This document shows positions 22,140 to 33,045 of a DNA stretch of 64,000 bases, piece after piece. Both the position numbers and the translations under genes were made by a program. The first letter of the stretch is position 1. The number at the start of each line of letters is the position of its first letter. Origin of the DNA: Balaenoptera acutorostrata (lineage: Eukaryota > Chordata > Mammalia > Artiodactyla > Balaenopteridae); contig NC_080080.1 of assembly GCF_949987535.1 (NCBI RefSeq), forward strand, positions 57,324,668 through 57,388,667. Direction: 5' to 3'. The notes beneath the pieces are model-generated. The model was not told the DNA's origin. It did not search any database and saw only the letters and a program-made list of their open reading frames with translations.

Positions 22140-25100
22140 CTAGATTCCACATATACGTGTTAATGTATGATAATTGTTTTTCTCTTTGTGACTTACTTCA
22201 CTCTGTATGACAGTCTCTGGGTCCATCCACATCTCTACAAATGACCCAGTTTTGTTCCTTTTTATGGCTAGTAATATTCCATTGCATATATATACCACGT
22301 CTTCTTTATCCATTGCTCTGTTGACAGACATTTAGGTTGCTTCCATGTCCTGGCTATTGTAAATAGTGTGGCAATGAACATTGGGGTGCATGTATCTTTT
22401 TGAATTATGGTTTTCTCCAGGTATATGCCCAGGAGTGGGATTGCAGGGTCAAATGGTAGTTTTATTTTTAGTTTTTTAAAGAACCACCATACTGTTCTCC
22501 ATAGTGGCTGTATTAATTTACATTCCCACCAACAGTGCAAGAGGGTTCCCTTTCACCACACCCTCTCCAGCATTTGTTGTTTGTAGGATTTTAATGATGG
22601 CCATTCTGACTGGTATGAGGTGATACCTCATTGTAGTTTTGATTTGCATTTCTCTAATAACTAGTGATGTTGAGCATCTTTTCATTTGTTTGTTGGCTAT
22701 CTGTATGTCTTCTTCGGAGAAATGTTTATTTAGGGCTTCTGCCCATTTTTTGATTGGTTGTTTGGTTTTTTAATATTGAGCTGCATGAGATGTTAGTATA
22801 TCTTGGAGATTAATCCTTTGTCTGTTGTTTCGTTTGCAAATATTTTCTCCCATTCTGAGGGTTGTGTTTTCATCTTGTTTATCGTTTCCTTTGCTATGCA
22901 AAAGCTTTTAAGTTTAATGAGGGTCCATTTGATTATTTTTGTTGTTATTTTCATTATTCTAGGAGTTAGGTCAAAAAAGATCTTGCTGTGATTTATGTCA
23001 AAGAGTGTTCTGCTTATGTGTTCTTCTAAGAGTTTTATAATGTGCAGCCTTACATTCAGGTCTTTAATCCATTTTGAGTTTATTTTTGTGTATGGTGTTA
23101 GGGAGTATTCTAATTTTATTCTTTTACATATAGCTGTCCAGTTATCCCAGCACCACTTATTGTAGACAGTGTCTTTTCTCCATTGCATATTCTTGCCTCC
23201 TTTGTCATAGATTAGGTGACCATATGTGTGAGGTTTTATCTCTGGGCTTTCTATCCTGTTTCATTGGTCTATTTTTCGGTTGTTGTGCCAGTACGACACT
23301 GTCTTGATTTCTCGTTTTTGTTCCAGTGCCACAGTCTGGAGTCAGGGAAACTGATTCCTCCAGCTCTGTTTTTCTTTCTCAAGATTGCTTTGGCTATTTG
23401 GGGTCTTTGTGTTTCCATACAAATTGTAAAATTTTCTGTTCTAGTTCTGTGAAAAATGTCATTGGTAGTTTGATAGGGATTACATTGAATCTGTAGATTT
23501 CTTTGGGTAGTATAGTCATTTTCACAATATTGATTCTTCCAATCCAGGAACATGGAATATCTCTCCATCTGTTTGTGTCATCTTTGATTTCTTTCAACAG
23601 TATCTTATACTTTTCTGTGTACAGGTCTTTGCCTCCTTAGCTAGGTTTATTCCTAAGTGTTGTATTCTTTTTTTGCAGGGATAAATAGGATTGTTTCCTT
23701 AATTTCTCTTTCTGATCTTTCATTGTTGGTGTATAGGAATGCAAAAGATTTCTGTGTATTAGTTTTGTATCCTGCAACTTTACTAAATTCATTGATTAGC
23801 TCTAGTAGGTTTCTGGTGGGATCTTTATGATTATCTATGTATAGTACCATGTCATCTGCAAACAGTGACAGTTTTACTTCTTATTTTCCAATTTGAATTC
23901 CTTTTATTTCATTTTCATCTCAGATTGCTGTGGCTAGGACTTCCAAGACTATGTTGAATAATAGTGGTGAGAGTGGACACCTTTATCTTATTCCTGATCT
24001 TAGAGGAAATGTTTTCAGTTTTTCACCACTGATGTTTCCTGTGGGTTTGTCATATATGGTCTTTATTATGTTGAGGTAGGTTCCCATGTTGAAATTTGTT
24101 GAAAGATCTTTCTGCATCTGTTGAGATGATCATGTGCTTTTATTCTTCAATTTGTTAATATGGTGTATCACATTGATTGATTTGCATATACTGAAGAATC
24201 CTTGCATCCGTGGGATAAATCCCACTTGATCATAGTGTATGATCCTTTTAATGTGCTGTTGGATTCTGCTTGCTAGTATTTTGTTGGAGATTTTTACATC
24301 TATGTTCATCAGTGATACTGGCCTGTAGTTTTCTTTTTTGTGTGATATATTTGTCTGGTTTTTGTATCAGGGTGATGGTGGCCTCATAGAATGAGTTTGG
24401 GAGTGTTCCTCCCTCTGAAGTTTTTTGGAAGAGTTTGAGAAGGATAGGTGTTTCTCTTCTCTAAATGTTTGATAGAATTCACCTGTGAAGCCATCTGGTC
24501 CTGGACTTTTGTTTGTTGGAAGAATTTTAATCACAGTTTCAATTTCATTAGTTGTGATTGGTCTGTTCATATTTTCTATTTCTTCTTGGTTCAGTCTTGG
24601 AAGGTTGTACCTTTCTAAGAATTTGTCCATTCCTTACACATTGTCTATTTTATTAGCATATAGTTGCTTGTAGTAGTTTCTTATGATCCTTTGTATTTCT
24701 GCAGTGTCAGTTGTAATTTCTCCTTTTTCATTTCTAATTTTATTGATTTGAGTCCTTTCCCTTTTTTTCTCAATGAGTCTGGCTAAATGTTTATCAATTT
24801 TGTTTATCTTCTCGAAGAACCAGCTTTTAGTTTTATTGATCTTTGTGATTGTTTTCTTCATTTCTATTTCATTTATTTCTCCTCTAATCTTCATGATTTC
24901 TTTCCTTCTACTAACATTGGGGTTTTTTTTGTTGTTGTTGTTGTTCTTCCTTTTCTAGTAGCTTTAGGTGTAAGGTTAGGTTATTTATTTGAGATTTTTC
25001 TTGTTTCTTGAGGTGTGATCATATTGCTATAAACTTCCCTCTTAGAACTGCTTTTGCTGCATCCCATTGGTTTTGGGTCATCATGTTTTCATTGTCATTT

Positions 25101-25925
25101 GTTTCTAGGTATTTTTTGACTTCTTCTTTGATTTCTTTAGTGACCTTGGTTATTTAGTAGCATATTGCTTAGCCTCCGTGTGTTGTGTTTTTTACAGTAT
25201 TATTTTCCTGTAATTTATTTCTAATCTCACAGCATTGTGGTCAGAAAAGATGCTTGATACAATTTCAATTTTCTTAAATTTACTGAGGCTTGATTTGTGA
25301 CCCAAGACATGATGTATCCTGGAGAATGTTCCATGTGCAGTTGAGAATAAAGTGTATTTTGCTTCTTTCGGATGGAATGTCCTATAAATATCAATTAAGT
25401 CTATCTGGTTTATTGTGTCATTTAAGGCTTATATTTTTTTATTAATTTTCTGTCTGGATGATCTGTCCATTGGTGTAAGTGGGGTGTTAAAGTCCCCCAC
25501 TATTATTGTGTTACTGTTGATTTCACCTTTTATGGCTGTTAGCATTTCCATTATGTATTGAGGTGCTGCTATGTTGGGTGCATACATATTTACAATTGAT
25601 ATATTTTCTTCTTGGAATGATCCCTTGATCATTATGTAGTGTCCTTCCTTGTCTCTTGTAACAGTCTTTATTTTAAAGTCTATTTTGTCTGATATGAGTA
25701 TTGCTACTCCAGCTTTCTTTTGATTCCCATTTGCATGGAATATCTTTTTCCATCCCCTCACTTTCAGTCTGTATGTGTCCCTAGGTCTGAAGTGGGTCTC
25801 TTGTAGACAACATATATCTGGGTCTCATTTTTGTATCCATTCAGCCAGTCTATGTCTTTTGGTTGGAGCACTTAATCCACTTACATTTAAGGTAATTATC
25901 AATATGTATGTTCCTATGACCATTT
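22140..25925 (-). pseudogene. L1 ORF2 pseudogene, antisense
   Basis: All ORF2 regions are present but split into many short frames. Endonuclease pieces at 25429-25761 include the motif GDFNTPL and [15 protein letters not shown]. Linker frame 24634-24894, RT entry frame 24367-24630 ([15 protein letters not shown]), RT C-terminal frame 23653-23850, then 23394-23597 ([14 protein letters not shown]), 22793-23188 and C-terminal 22268-22540 and 22140-22331. Numerous stops and frameshifts show long decay. No product is possible. Confidence 0.93.
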
Positions 25926-25989
25926 TCTTAATTGTTTTGGGTTAGTTTCTGTGGGTTTTTTTCTCCTCTTGTGTTTCTCCCTGGAGAAG

Positions 25990-26890
25990 TTCCTTTAGCA
26001 TTTGTTGTAAATCTGATTTGGTGGTGTGAAGTCTCTTAACTTTTGCTTGTCTGTAAAGGTTTTAATTTCTCTGTCTAATCTGAATGAGATCCTTGCTGAA
26101 TAGAGTAATCTTGGTTGTAGGATTTTCCCTTTCATCACTTTAAATATATATTCTGCCACTCCCTTCTGGCCTGTAGAGTTTCTGCTGAAAAATCAGCTGA
26201 TAACCTAATGGAGATTCGATCCTAGGTTATTTTTTGCATTTCCCTTGCTGCTTTTAATATTTTTTCTCTGTATTTAATTTTTGTTAGTTTGATTAGTATG
26301 TGTTTTGGCATGTTTCTCCTTCTGTTTATCCCGTATGGGACTCTCTGTGCTTCCTGGATTTGGGTGGCTATGTCCTTTCCCATATTAGGGAAATTTTCAA
26401 CTATAATCTCTTCAAATATTTTCTCAGACCTTTTCTCTTTCTCTTCTTTTTCTGGGAGCCCTATAATTCTAATGCTGTGTTTTAATCTTGTTCCAGAGGT
26501 CTCTGGGACTGTTCTCATTTCTTTTCATTTTTTTTTTTCTTTATTCTGCTCTGCAGCAGTTATTTCCACCATTCTATCTTCCAGCTCACTGATCCGTTCT
26601 TCTGCTTCAGTTATTCTGCTATTTATTCCTTCTTGTGTATTTTTAATTTAAATTATTGTGTTGTTCATCACTTTGTTTGCTCTTTAGTTCTTCTAGGTCC
26701 TTGTTAAACATTTCTTGTATTTTCCCAATCTGTGCCTCCATTCTATTTCCGAGATTTTGGATCATCTTTACTCTCATTACTCTGAATTATTTTTCAGGTA
26801 TATTGCCTATTTCCTCTTCATTTATTTGGTCTTGTGGGTTTTTACCTAGCTCCTCTCTGCAACATATTTTTCTGTCTTCTCATTTTGTCT
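25990..26890 (-). pseudogene. L1 ORF1 pseudogene, antisense
   Basis: The longest piece, 26222-26518, encodes 98 aa containing SIRIIGLPE, IFEEIIVENFPNMGK and EAQRVPYGINRRRN. This is the RRM region of the L1 RNA-binding ORF1 protein. Upstream coiled-coil coding and the downstream C-terminal domain are recognisable but interrupted (stops near 26220 and 26530). Confidence 0.85.
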
Positions 26891-27278
26891 AACTTACTCT
26901 GTTTGGGGCCTCCTTTCCATAGGCTGCAGGGGCGTTTTTCCCCTTGCTTCTGGTATCTTCCCTCAGTGGGTGAGGTTGGTCCACCGGCTTGTGTAGGCTT
27001 CCTGGTGGGAGGGACTGGTGCCTGCACTCTGGTGGGTGGAGCTGGATCTTGTCCCTCTGATGGGCAGGGCCATGTCAGGTGGTGCCTTTTGGGGTGTCTG
27101 TGAGCTTAGTATGACTTTAGGCAGCCTGTCTGCTGATGGATGGGTTTGTGTTCCTGTCTTGCTTGCTGTTTGGCATGAGGCATCAAGCACTGGAGGCTGC
27201 TGGCCGCTGGGTGGAGCCAGGTCTTGGGGTTGAGATGGAGACTTCTGGGAGATCTCTTGCCAATTAATATTTCCTGAG

Positions 27279-28163
27279 GTGGAGAATTCTCTGGTAGTCC
27301 AGCGTCCTGGACTCAGTGCTCCCACCCCAGAGGTTCAGGCCTCAGCCCCAGCTGGGGAACCAAGACTCCACAAGCTGCACAGTGTGGCAAAGAAAAAGGG
27401 TGGGGGGGAGAGAAAAAAGACAAGCAAAACCCAAGACAAATAGCAAAGACAAAAACAAACAGCTGCAAAAACAATTTAAAAAAAAAAGAAAAAATAAGAC
27501 CAAGGAACAGATAAATAAAACCCATGACAAATTGTAAAAACAAAACCAAACAAAAACAAAAACTAACAAAGAAACACACATACATACAAAAAAAGAAACA
27601 AAAACAAAGAAAACAAAAAAACAAGAGAATAACCAAACAAAAGAACCCCAAAAAGAAATCAAACAGTTAAAAACAAAACTAACGAAAACAAAACATAGGA
27701 ACCAAAACAAAAGCAGAATACAAACTAAAAAAAAAACCAAGAAAATACAAAACAAACACCCAAAAATGATCAAAAAAGAAAATAAGATTAAAAGTAAAAC
27801 AGAACAAAGAAAAAAACAAAAACAAGGAAAAAAACACAAAATAATGAAAAAGTAAAGTAAAAATAACAAAATAAAAATATATTTTAAAAAATTTTTAAAT
27901 AAAAATTAAAAAAATAATAGTAAAACAACAGAACAAAACAAAACATAAAAAAATTAATAATAGAAGCAGCTGCATAGCACAGGGAGATCGGCTTGGTGCT
28001 TTGTGACCACCTAGAGAGGTGGGATAGGGAGGGTGGGAGGGAGGCACTAGAGGGAGGGGATATGGGGATATATGTATACATATAGCTGATTCACTTTGTT
28101 ATACAGCAGAAACTAGCACAACATTGTAAATCAATTATACTCTAATAAAGATATTTTAAAAAA
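27279..28163 (+). mobile_element. Composite insertion: tRNA-SINE, long A-rich tract, L1 3' end
   Basis: Three parts in order, all sense. 27285-27390 is a tRNA-SINE head of the CHR-1/Bov-t kind (TCTCTGGTAGTCCAGCG ... GGGGAACCAAGACTCCACAAG ... GCACAGTGTGGC). 27391-27960 is almost pure A with scattered C and G. 27963-28163 is a type A L1 3' end (GCATAGCACAGGGAGATCGG ... AATAAAGATATTTTAAAAAA). Similar 14-15-mers, TAATATTTCCTGAG at 27265-27278 and TATATTTTCCTTGAG at 28164-28178, flank the whole. This suggests a SINE inserted first and an L1 tail then landed in its A-rich end. Confidence 0.65.
27391..27962 (+). repeat. 570-bp A-rich tract
   Basis: A run of A stretches broken by single C, G or T (AAAAC and AAAAG units), far longer than a normal SINE tail. 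The hydrophobic frames seen antisense (27313-27869, up to 175 aa of F, L, V, C) are translations of this tract and not a membrane protein gene. Confidence 0.9.
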
Positions 28164-28639
28164 TATATTTTCCTTGAGTTGCAGCTGTCATTGTCCTTAA
28201 CCCCACCGTGAGCCACAGCCAACCTCTGCCTGCCCTGGAGGCCCTCCAATACCTCTAGATAAGGCACTGTTAGGGCCACTGTGGGCACTGTGGGACAGCT
28301 CAGACTGGTGTAACTCCTGCATATACTTGCCCCCAAAGTCCACAGCTGTTAAAGCTAGACTGGTCTCAGTTGTGGGAACACTTGTTGTCCGTTCCATAGA
28401 TGCAGAGTTTAAATCATGGGAAATTAATCTGCAGCTTGTGCAGCTTCACGGAAAGATTTTTGTTCTTCTTCCTTAGTTGCCCTGCCCCTGGGGCTCAGTT
28501 GTGATTTTAGCCCCACCTCTGTATGTGAGCCACCCACAGGGGTCTGCTCCCGAGGCTGCCTTGGGTCTGCCCCAGTGAGGGTAGGGCACAGAGGTGGTAT
28601 GGCTGCCAGGGTCGTGGGGGCCCTAGTAGCAACAGGTCC

Positions 28640-29000
28640 ACAGGGGGTTCAGTGGCCATGAGAAATCCAGTCCCACAAGTGAGGATGTTTGCGGGGAAGC
28701 TGGCAACCATGGGAATGAGAGATCTGGCTCTTGTGGGAGCCTTTCCTAGTGCCCAGTGGCCATCGTGAGAGGATCAGCTCTGGCAGTGGCCTTACATAGT
28801 GCCTGGTGGCAGGCAGGTGAGGGCCAGCCACAGTGGGGACCTTTCCTAATGCCAGGAGGCAGGCATGAGAAAGTCAGCCCCAGTAGGGGCTTTTCCTGGT
28901 GCCTGGCAGCAGGCACATGTGTGCCAGGCTCAGCAGGGACCTTTCCTAGTGCCCAGCAGGAGGCACATGGAAGGCTAGCCCTGGCAAGGCCCTTTCTTAG
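28640..29000 (-). repeat. 50-bp tandem array in an L1 5' UTR
   Basis: Degenerate units begin at 28690, 28740, 28790, 28840, 28890, 28940 and 28991, with anchors CCTTTCCTAGTG, CCTTACATAGTG, CCTTTCCTAATG, CTTTTCCTGGTG, CCTTTCCTAGTG and CCTTTCTTAGCT. The spacing is almost exactly 50 bp; a further decayed unit may start at 28640. It sits in the upstream half of the antisense L1 5' UTR, the place where mouse L1 carries promoter monomers, though those are about 200 bp. Confidence 0.85.
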
Positions 29001-29686
29001 CTCCTGGGGAGGCCGGGGCCAGCACATGGGGAGAAAGAGGCTGCAATGTTGGCTCCACCCCCTGCATGCCACTCAACAGTGACGCCTTGCTTCTATGGCA
29101 GACCAGGTTTCCTCCATAAGCATTCCCAGTTGTGGATTTCCTTCTTCCCATCCCCTCAGGCTGTCTCCTCACAGCCAATGGCAGTTCTCTCCCTGGGTTT
29201 GCTCTCAAATCCTCACATTCCAGCTCCCAGCCCTCGTGCACACTGGCAGACATGTTTCAGTCTGGGGTGCGCAGGGCTGTGGCACAGACTGTGTAGGTCT
29301 CACTCTGTCCTGTCTGCCACAGACGGGTCATTTCACCCTCCTCCAACAGCCTCAGATGCTCTCCTTCTGTCCCAAATAATTTCCCCATCAGTGAGGGGGC
29401 TTCCCTGGATGCGGGAACCTCTCCCCTTCCTCAGCTCCCCACCAGGGTCGCAGGTCCTGTCCCACTTCCTCTCCTCTTCTTTTTCCTTTCTTCTTTCTTT
29501 CATCATACCCAGTTAAGTGGCAATCTTTCCTGTCCTTTCCAGTGTTCAAGGTCTTCTGCCAGTGTTCAGCGAGTGCTCTGTGAGAATTGTTCCATCTGTA
29601 GATGTATTCTTGATGAACTTGTGAAGAGAGATAAACTCCACATCCTCCTACTCCTCTGCCATCTTAAAATCCCCCTGCTTTTATTT

Positions 29687-30300
29687 TTTTATTGACATAT
29701 AATTGACATATAACACTGTGTAAGTTTAAGGTGTACAATGTGTTAATTTGATAATTTTACTAATTACAATATGCTTGCCACTATAGCATTAGCTAAACCT
29801 AACACCTCTATCACATCACATAATTGTCACTTCTTTTTTGTGGTGAGGACTCGTCTGGGAAGATCCCATATGCCACAGAGCACCAAAGCCCATACACCAC
29901 AACTACTGAGCCCACGTGCCACAACTACTGAAGCCCACATGCCACAACTACTGAAGCCTGCATGCCACAACTACTGAAGCCTGTGCGTCTAGAGCCCGTG
30001 TTCCACAACAAGAGAAGCCACTGCAATAAGAAGCCTGTACATGCAAGGAAGAGTAGCTCCCACTTGCCTCAACTAAAGAAAGCCTGTGTGCAGCAACAAA
30101 GACCCAATGCAGCCAAAAATAAATAAATTTATTTTAAAATAAAGATCTAATCTCTTAGCAACCTTGAAGTTATATGGTACAGTATTGTTGACTATAATCA
30201 CTGTGCTGTATATTAGGTCTTCAGTATTTATCTATCTGTATAATTTATCAGTATCATTTATCATTTGCAAGTTTGTACCGTTAAACGACATCTATTGTGG
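29687..30300 (-). mobile_element. Older L1 (L1M-type) 3' end, antisense, interrupted by a SINE
   Basis: ATTGACATATAATTGACATA, CACTGTGTAAGTTTAAGGTG and CACCTCTATCACATCACATA match the antisense L1M tail also seen at 41590-41760. After the SINE the text resumes with TCTCTTAGCAACCTTGAAGT, then GTATTGTTGACTATAATCAC and TGTGCTGTATATTAGGTCTT. Its antisense A-tail (poly-T) at 29678-29696 was the landing site of the younger full-length L1. Confidence 0.75.
29848..30135 (+). repeat. CHR-1-like tRNA-SINE, sense, 5'-truncated, with an internal minisatellite
   Basis: Begins inside the tRNA-related part (CTGGGAAGATCCCATATGCC) and lacks the A- and B-box head. It runs through the SINE body to AGCAACAAAGACCCAATGCA and an AAATAAATAAATTTATTTTA tail. 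Within it, CCACAACTACTGA recurs at 29897, 29919, 29942 and 29965, a 22-23 bp unit in four copies where a normal copy has one or two. Inserted into an older antisense L1. Confidence 0.8.
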
Positions 30301-30379
30301 AAAGTATATTGCTTTTAAAAATATACTTCTAGCAGCTGTCTGGAGCATGGTGTAACAGGAGACTCATAGATAAAGTAAA

Positions 30380-31185
30380 CTGCCACAATAGCCAGTAACT
30401 GAGAGAACAAATGATGAGAAAATTATAAAACAATAATTTATATAATATTAAGGTCAAAAAGACACTTTTCTGAAATATAGGAACATACAAGAAAATGTGA
30501 AAAAAAGAAAATCATATGACAATGCGCTAACTGCAAGCAAAGAAAAACTTAGAGACAAATTTATGATAAATACATTCTCCAACTTTTAAAAAATAAGCTA
30601 ATCATTGTCCTGGAGAAGTTATAATAATAATTAATTTAAAAATAAGAGTAAAAGTAAATTTGAAACAAAAGGAAAACAATAAAATGAATCCAAAACTTAT
30701 ATTTTCTTTTAAAAATAATATTGCGAATAAATCTCTAGAAAATCTAGTCAAGAATAAAAGATTGAATAATAGGTAAATAAGATTAAGCACGCAAAAGGGG
30801 GTCTGATAACAGTAAAAGGATTTCTCCTTTAAATTAAAGGCAATACTGTATGTTAAGATATTTGAAAAAATTCATGAAATAGATAATTTCCTGAAAAGAA
30901 GTATAAAATTTCAAAATTCACTCAAAGAAAAACAGAAACCTAAAAAGAACAATACTCAGGTAAGATAAGTGAAAATCTATCAAAATATTTAATTTAAAAA
31001 ATTAATTCCAAAAAAATTGGAAACAGACAATTTTACTAAGATGCCCCTTATGCCTCAAAAGTAATATTTCATTTCAATTATCACTAAAATTGTAGTAAAT
31101 TTTTAGTGGATGGATATCTAAAAAATCAATAACTGAAAAGCACACAAATATCAAGCAATTGAAAATGCAATGAAGGTGAAGATTC
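30380..31185 (+). repeat. Old L1 ORF2 relic, sense, heavily decayed
   Basis: Very A-rich sequence with phrases such as TTCATGAAATAGATAATTTC then CTGAAAAGAAGTATAAAATT, resembling the L1 ORF2 linker region ('gaaatggacaaattcctagaaag'). No open frame survives. It lies directly upstream of the full-length L1. Confidence 0.45.
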
Positions 31186-31190
31186 ACTAA

Positions 31191-32084
31191 GGAGAAGAAC
31201 CAAGATGGCGGAGTAGAAGGACGTGCTCTCACTCCCTCTTGCGAGAACATCAGAATCACAACTAGCTGCTGGACAATCATCGACAGGAAGACACTGGAAC
31301 GCACCAAAAATAATACCCCACATCCAAAGACAAAGGAGAAGCCACAATGAGATGGTAGGAGGGGCGCAATCAGAGTAAAATCAAATCCCATAACTGGTGG
31401 GTGAGTGACTCACAGACTGGTGAACACTTATACCACAGAAGTCCACCCACTGGAGTGAAGGTTCTGAGACCCACGTCAGGCTTCCCAACCTGGGGGTCCG
31501 GCAACGGGAGGAAGAATTCATAGAGAATCAGACTTTGAAGCCTAGTGGGAATTGATTGCAGGACTTCAACAGGACTGGGGGAAACAGAGACGCCACTCTT
31601 AGAGGGCGCACACAAAATAGTGTGCGCATTGGGACCCAAGGGAAGGAGCAGTGACCCTGGGGGAGACTGAACCAGACATACCTGCTAGTGTTGGAAGGTC
31701 TCCTGCAGAGGCAGGGGGTGGCTCTGTTTCACCGTGGGGACAAGGACACTGGCAGCAGAAGTTCTGAGAAGTACTCCTTGGCGTGAGTGCTCCCAGAGTC
31801 TGCCATTAACTCCACCAAAGAGCCCAGGTAGGCTCCAGTGTTGGGTTGCCTCAGGCAAAACAACAAACAGCGAGGGAACACAGCCCCACCCATCAACAGT
31901 CAAGTGGATTAAAGTTTTACTGAGTTCTGACCACCACAGCAACAGTCAGCTCTACCCACCACCAGAGCCTCCCATCAAGACTCTTAGGTAGCCTCAACTA
32001 CCAGAGGGCAGACAGCAGAAGCAAGAAAAACTATTATCTTGCAACCTGTGGAACAAAAACCACATTCACAGAAAGACAGACAAG
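31191..32084 (+). promoter_or_regulatory. L1 5' UTR with presumed internal promoter
   Basis: About 890 bp, opening with the CAAGATGGCGGAGTAGAAGG motif; CAAGATGGCGG is a core YY1-type site at the start of many mammalian L1 leaders. It is GC-richer than flanking DNA and contains no array of the kind at 28640-29000. By family analogy it should drive transcription of the downstream ORFs from its first bases. Activity is inferred. Confidence 0.6.
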
Positions 32085-32987
32085 ATGAAAAGGCAGAGGG
32101 CTATATACCAGATGAAGGAACAAGAAAGAAACCCAGAAAAACAACTAAATGAAGTGGAGATAGGCAACCTTCCAGAAAAAGAATTCAGAATAATGATGGT
32201 GAAGATGATACAGGACCTCGGAATAAGAATGGAGGCAAAGATCGAGAAGATGCAAGAAATGTTTAACAAAGACCTAGAAGAATTAAAGAACAAACAAACA
32301 GAGATGAACAATACAATAACTGAAATGAAAACTACACTAGAAGGATTCAATAGCAGAATAACTGAGGCAGAAGAATGGATAAGTGACCTGGAAGACAGAA
32401 TGGTGGAATTCACTGCTGTGGAACAGACTAAAGAAAAAAGAATGAAAAGAAATGAAGACGGCCTAAGAGACCTCTGTGACAACATTAAACGCAGCAACAT
32501 TCGCATTAAAGGGGTCCCAGAAGAAGAGAGAGAGAAAGGACCAGAGAAAATATTTGAAGAGATTATAGTCGAAAACTTCCCCAACATGGGAAAGAAAATA
32601 GCCACCCAAGTCGAGGAAGCGCAGCGAGTCCCACACAGGATAAACCCAAGGAGAAACACGCCGAGACACATAGTAATCAAATTGGCAAAAATTAAAGACA
32701 AAGAAAAATTATTGAAAGCAGCAAGGGAAAAACGACAAATAACATACAAGGGAACTCCCATAAGGTTAACAGCTGATTTCTCAGCAGAAACTCTACAAGC
32801 CAGAAGGGAGTGGCATGATACACTTAAAGTGATGAAAGGGAAGAACCTACAACCAAGATTACTCTACCTGGCAAGGATCTCATTCAGATTTGGTGGAGAA
32901 ATCAAAAGCTTTACAGACAAGCAAAAGCTAAGAGAATTCAGCACCACCAAACCAGCTCTACAACAAATGCTAAAGGAACTTCTCTAA
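32085..32987 (+). CDS. L1 ORF1 protein (RNA-binding chaperone), intact 300-aa frame
   Basis: Uninterrupted frame for the L1 ORF1 protein, which binds L1 RNA as a trimer in the cytoplasmic ribonucleoprotein and assists target-primed reverse transcription. Residues about 36-125 are charged and heptad-like (coiled coil, MIQDLGIRMEAKIEKMQ). The RRM spans about 137-215 (NIRIKGVPEEERE, ENFPNMGKKIATQ, EAQRVPHRINPRRNTPRH). The C-terminal domain spans 216-300 (YKGTPIRLTADFSAETLQAR, REWHD, KNLQPRLLYLARISF). The length is a little under the human 338 aa because the N-terminus is shorter. The next ORF starts 58 bp downstream in the usual dicistronic order. Whether it is transcribed is unknown. Confidence 0.92.
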   Translation: MKRQRAIYQMKEQERNPEKQLNEVEIGNLPEKEFRIMMVKMIQDLGIRMEAKIEKMQEMFNKDLEELKNKQTEMNNTITEMKTTLEGFNSRITEAEEWISDLEDRMVEFTAVEQTKEKRMKRNEDGLRDLCDNIKRSNIRIKGVPEEEREKGPEKIFEEIIVENFPNMGKKIATQVEEAQRVPHRINPRRNTPRHIVIKLAKIKDKEKLLKAAREKRQITYKGTPIRLTADFSAETLQARREWHDTLKVMKGKNLQPRLLYLARISFRFGGEIKSFTDKQKLREFSTTKPALQQMLKELL

Positions 32988-33045
32988 GTGGGAAACACAA
33001 GAGGAGAAAAGGACATGCAAAAACAAACCCAAAACAATTAAGAAA

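Larger units (their letters stand above)
21780..29677 (-). mobile_element. Full-length degenerate L1, antisense, carrying a composite insertion
   Basis: Complete L1 read on the - strand: 5' UTR start at about 29677 (GATTTTAAGATGGCAGAGGA on the - strand), 5' UTR to about 26895, ORF1 remains 26890-25990, ORF2 remains 25922-22150, 3' UTR 22150-21780. CTTTTATTT flanks it at 21771-21779 and 29678-29686, a plausible 9-bp target duplication within the poly-T (antisense tail) of an older L1 whose body continues at 29687. A later composite insertion occupies 27279-28163. About 7 kb of L1 without the insert. Confidence 0.8.
26895..29677 (-). other. L1 5' UTR, antisense, interrupted at 27279-28163
   Basis: GC-richer than the rest of the window, as expected for the promoter-bearing L1 5' UTR. 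The transcription-start-proximal end lies at 29677 and the ORF1-proximal end near 26895. It contains a 50-bp tandem array (28640-29000). Without the insertion the 5' UTR is about 1.9 kb, longer than the roughly 0.9 kb of the sense L1 at 31191. Promoter activity is inferred, not seen. Confidence 0.65.

Noticed and set aside
27313..27869. Hydrophobic minus-strand frames of 112 and 175 aa, resembling a membrane protein
   Set aside because: They translate the 570-bp A-rich tract and a SINE head; the F/L/V/C composition is forced by poly-T on that strand.
28640..29000. Evenly spaced 50-bp repeats considered as a CRISPR-like array
   Set aside because: Whole units are repeated without unique spacers, and the sequence is a mammalian L1 leader.
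28507..29516. Several overlapping frames of 60-156 aa on both strands in a GC-rich block
   Set aside because: The block is an L1 5' UTR with a 50-bp tandem array; frames exist on both strands with no domain, and the period is not a multiple of three.
32066..32761. 231-aa minus-strand frame
   Set aside because: It is the antisense shadow of the intact L1 ORF1, which has clear family motifs on the + strand.
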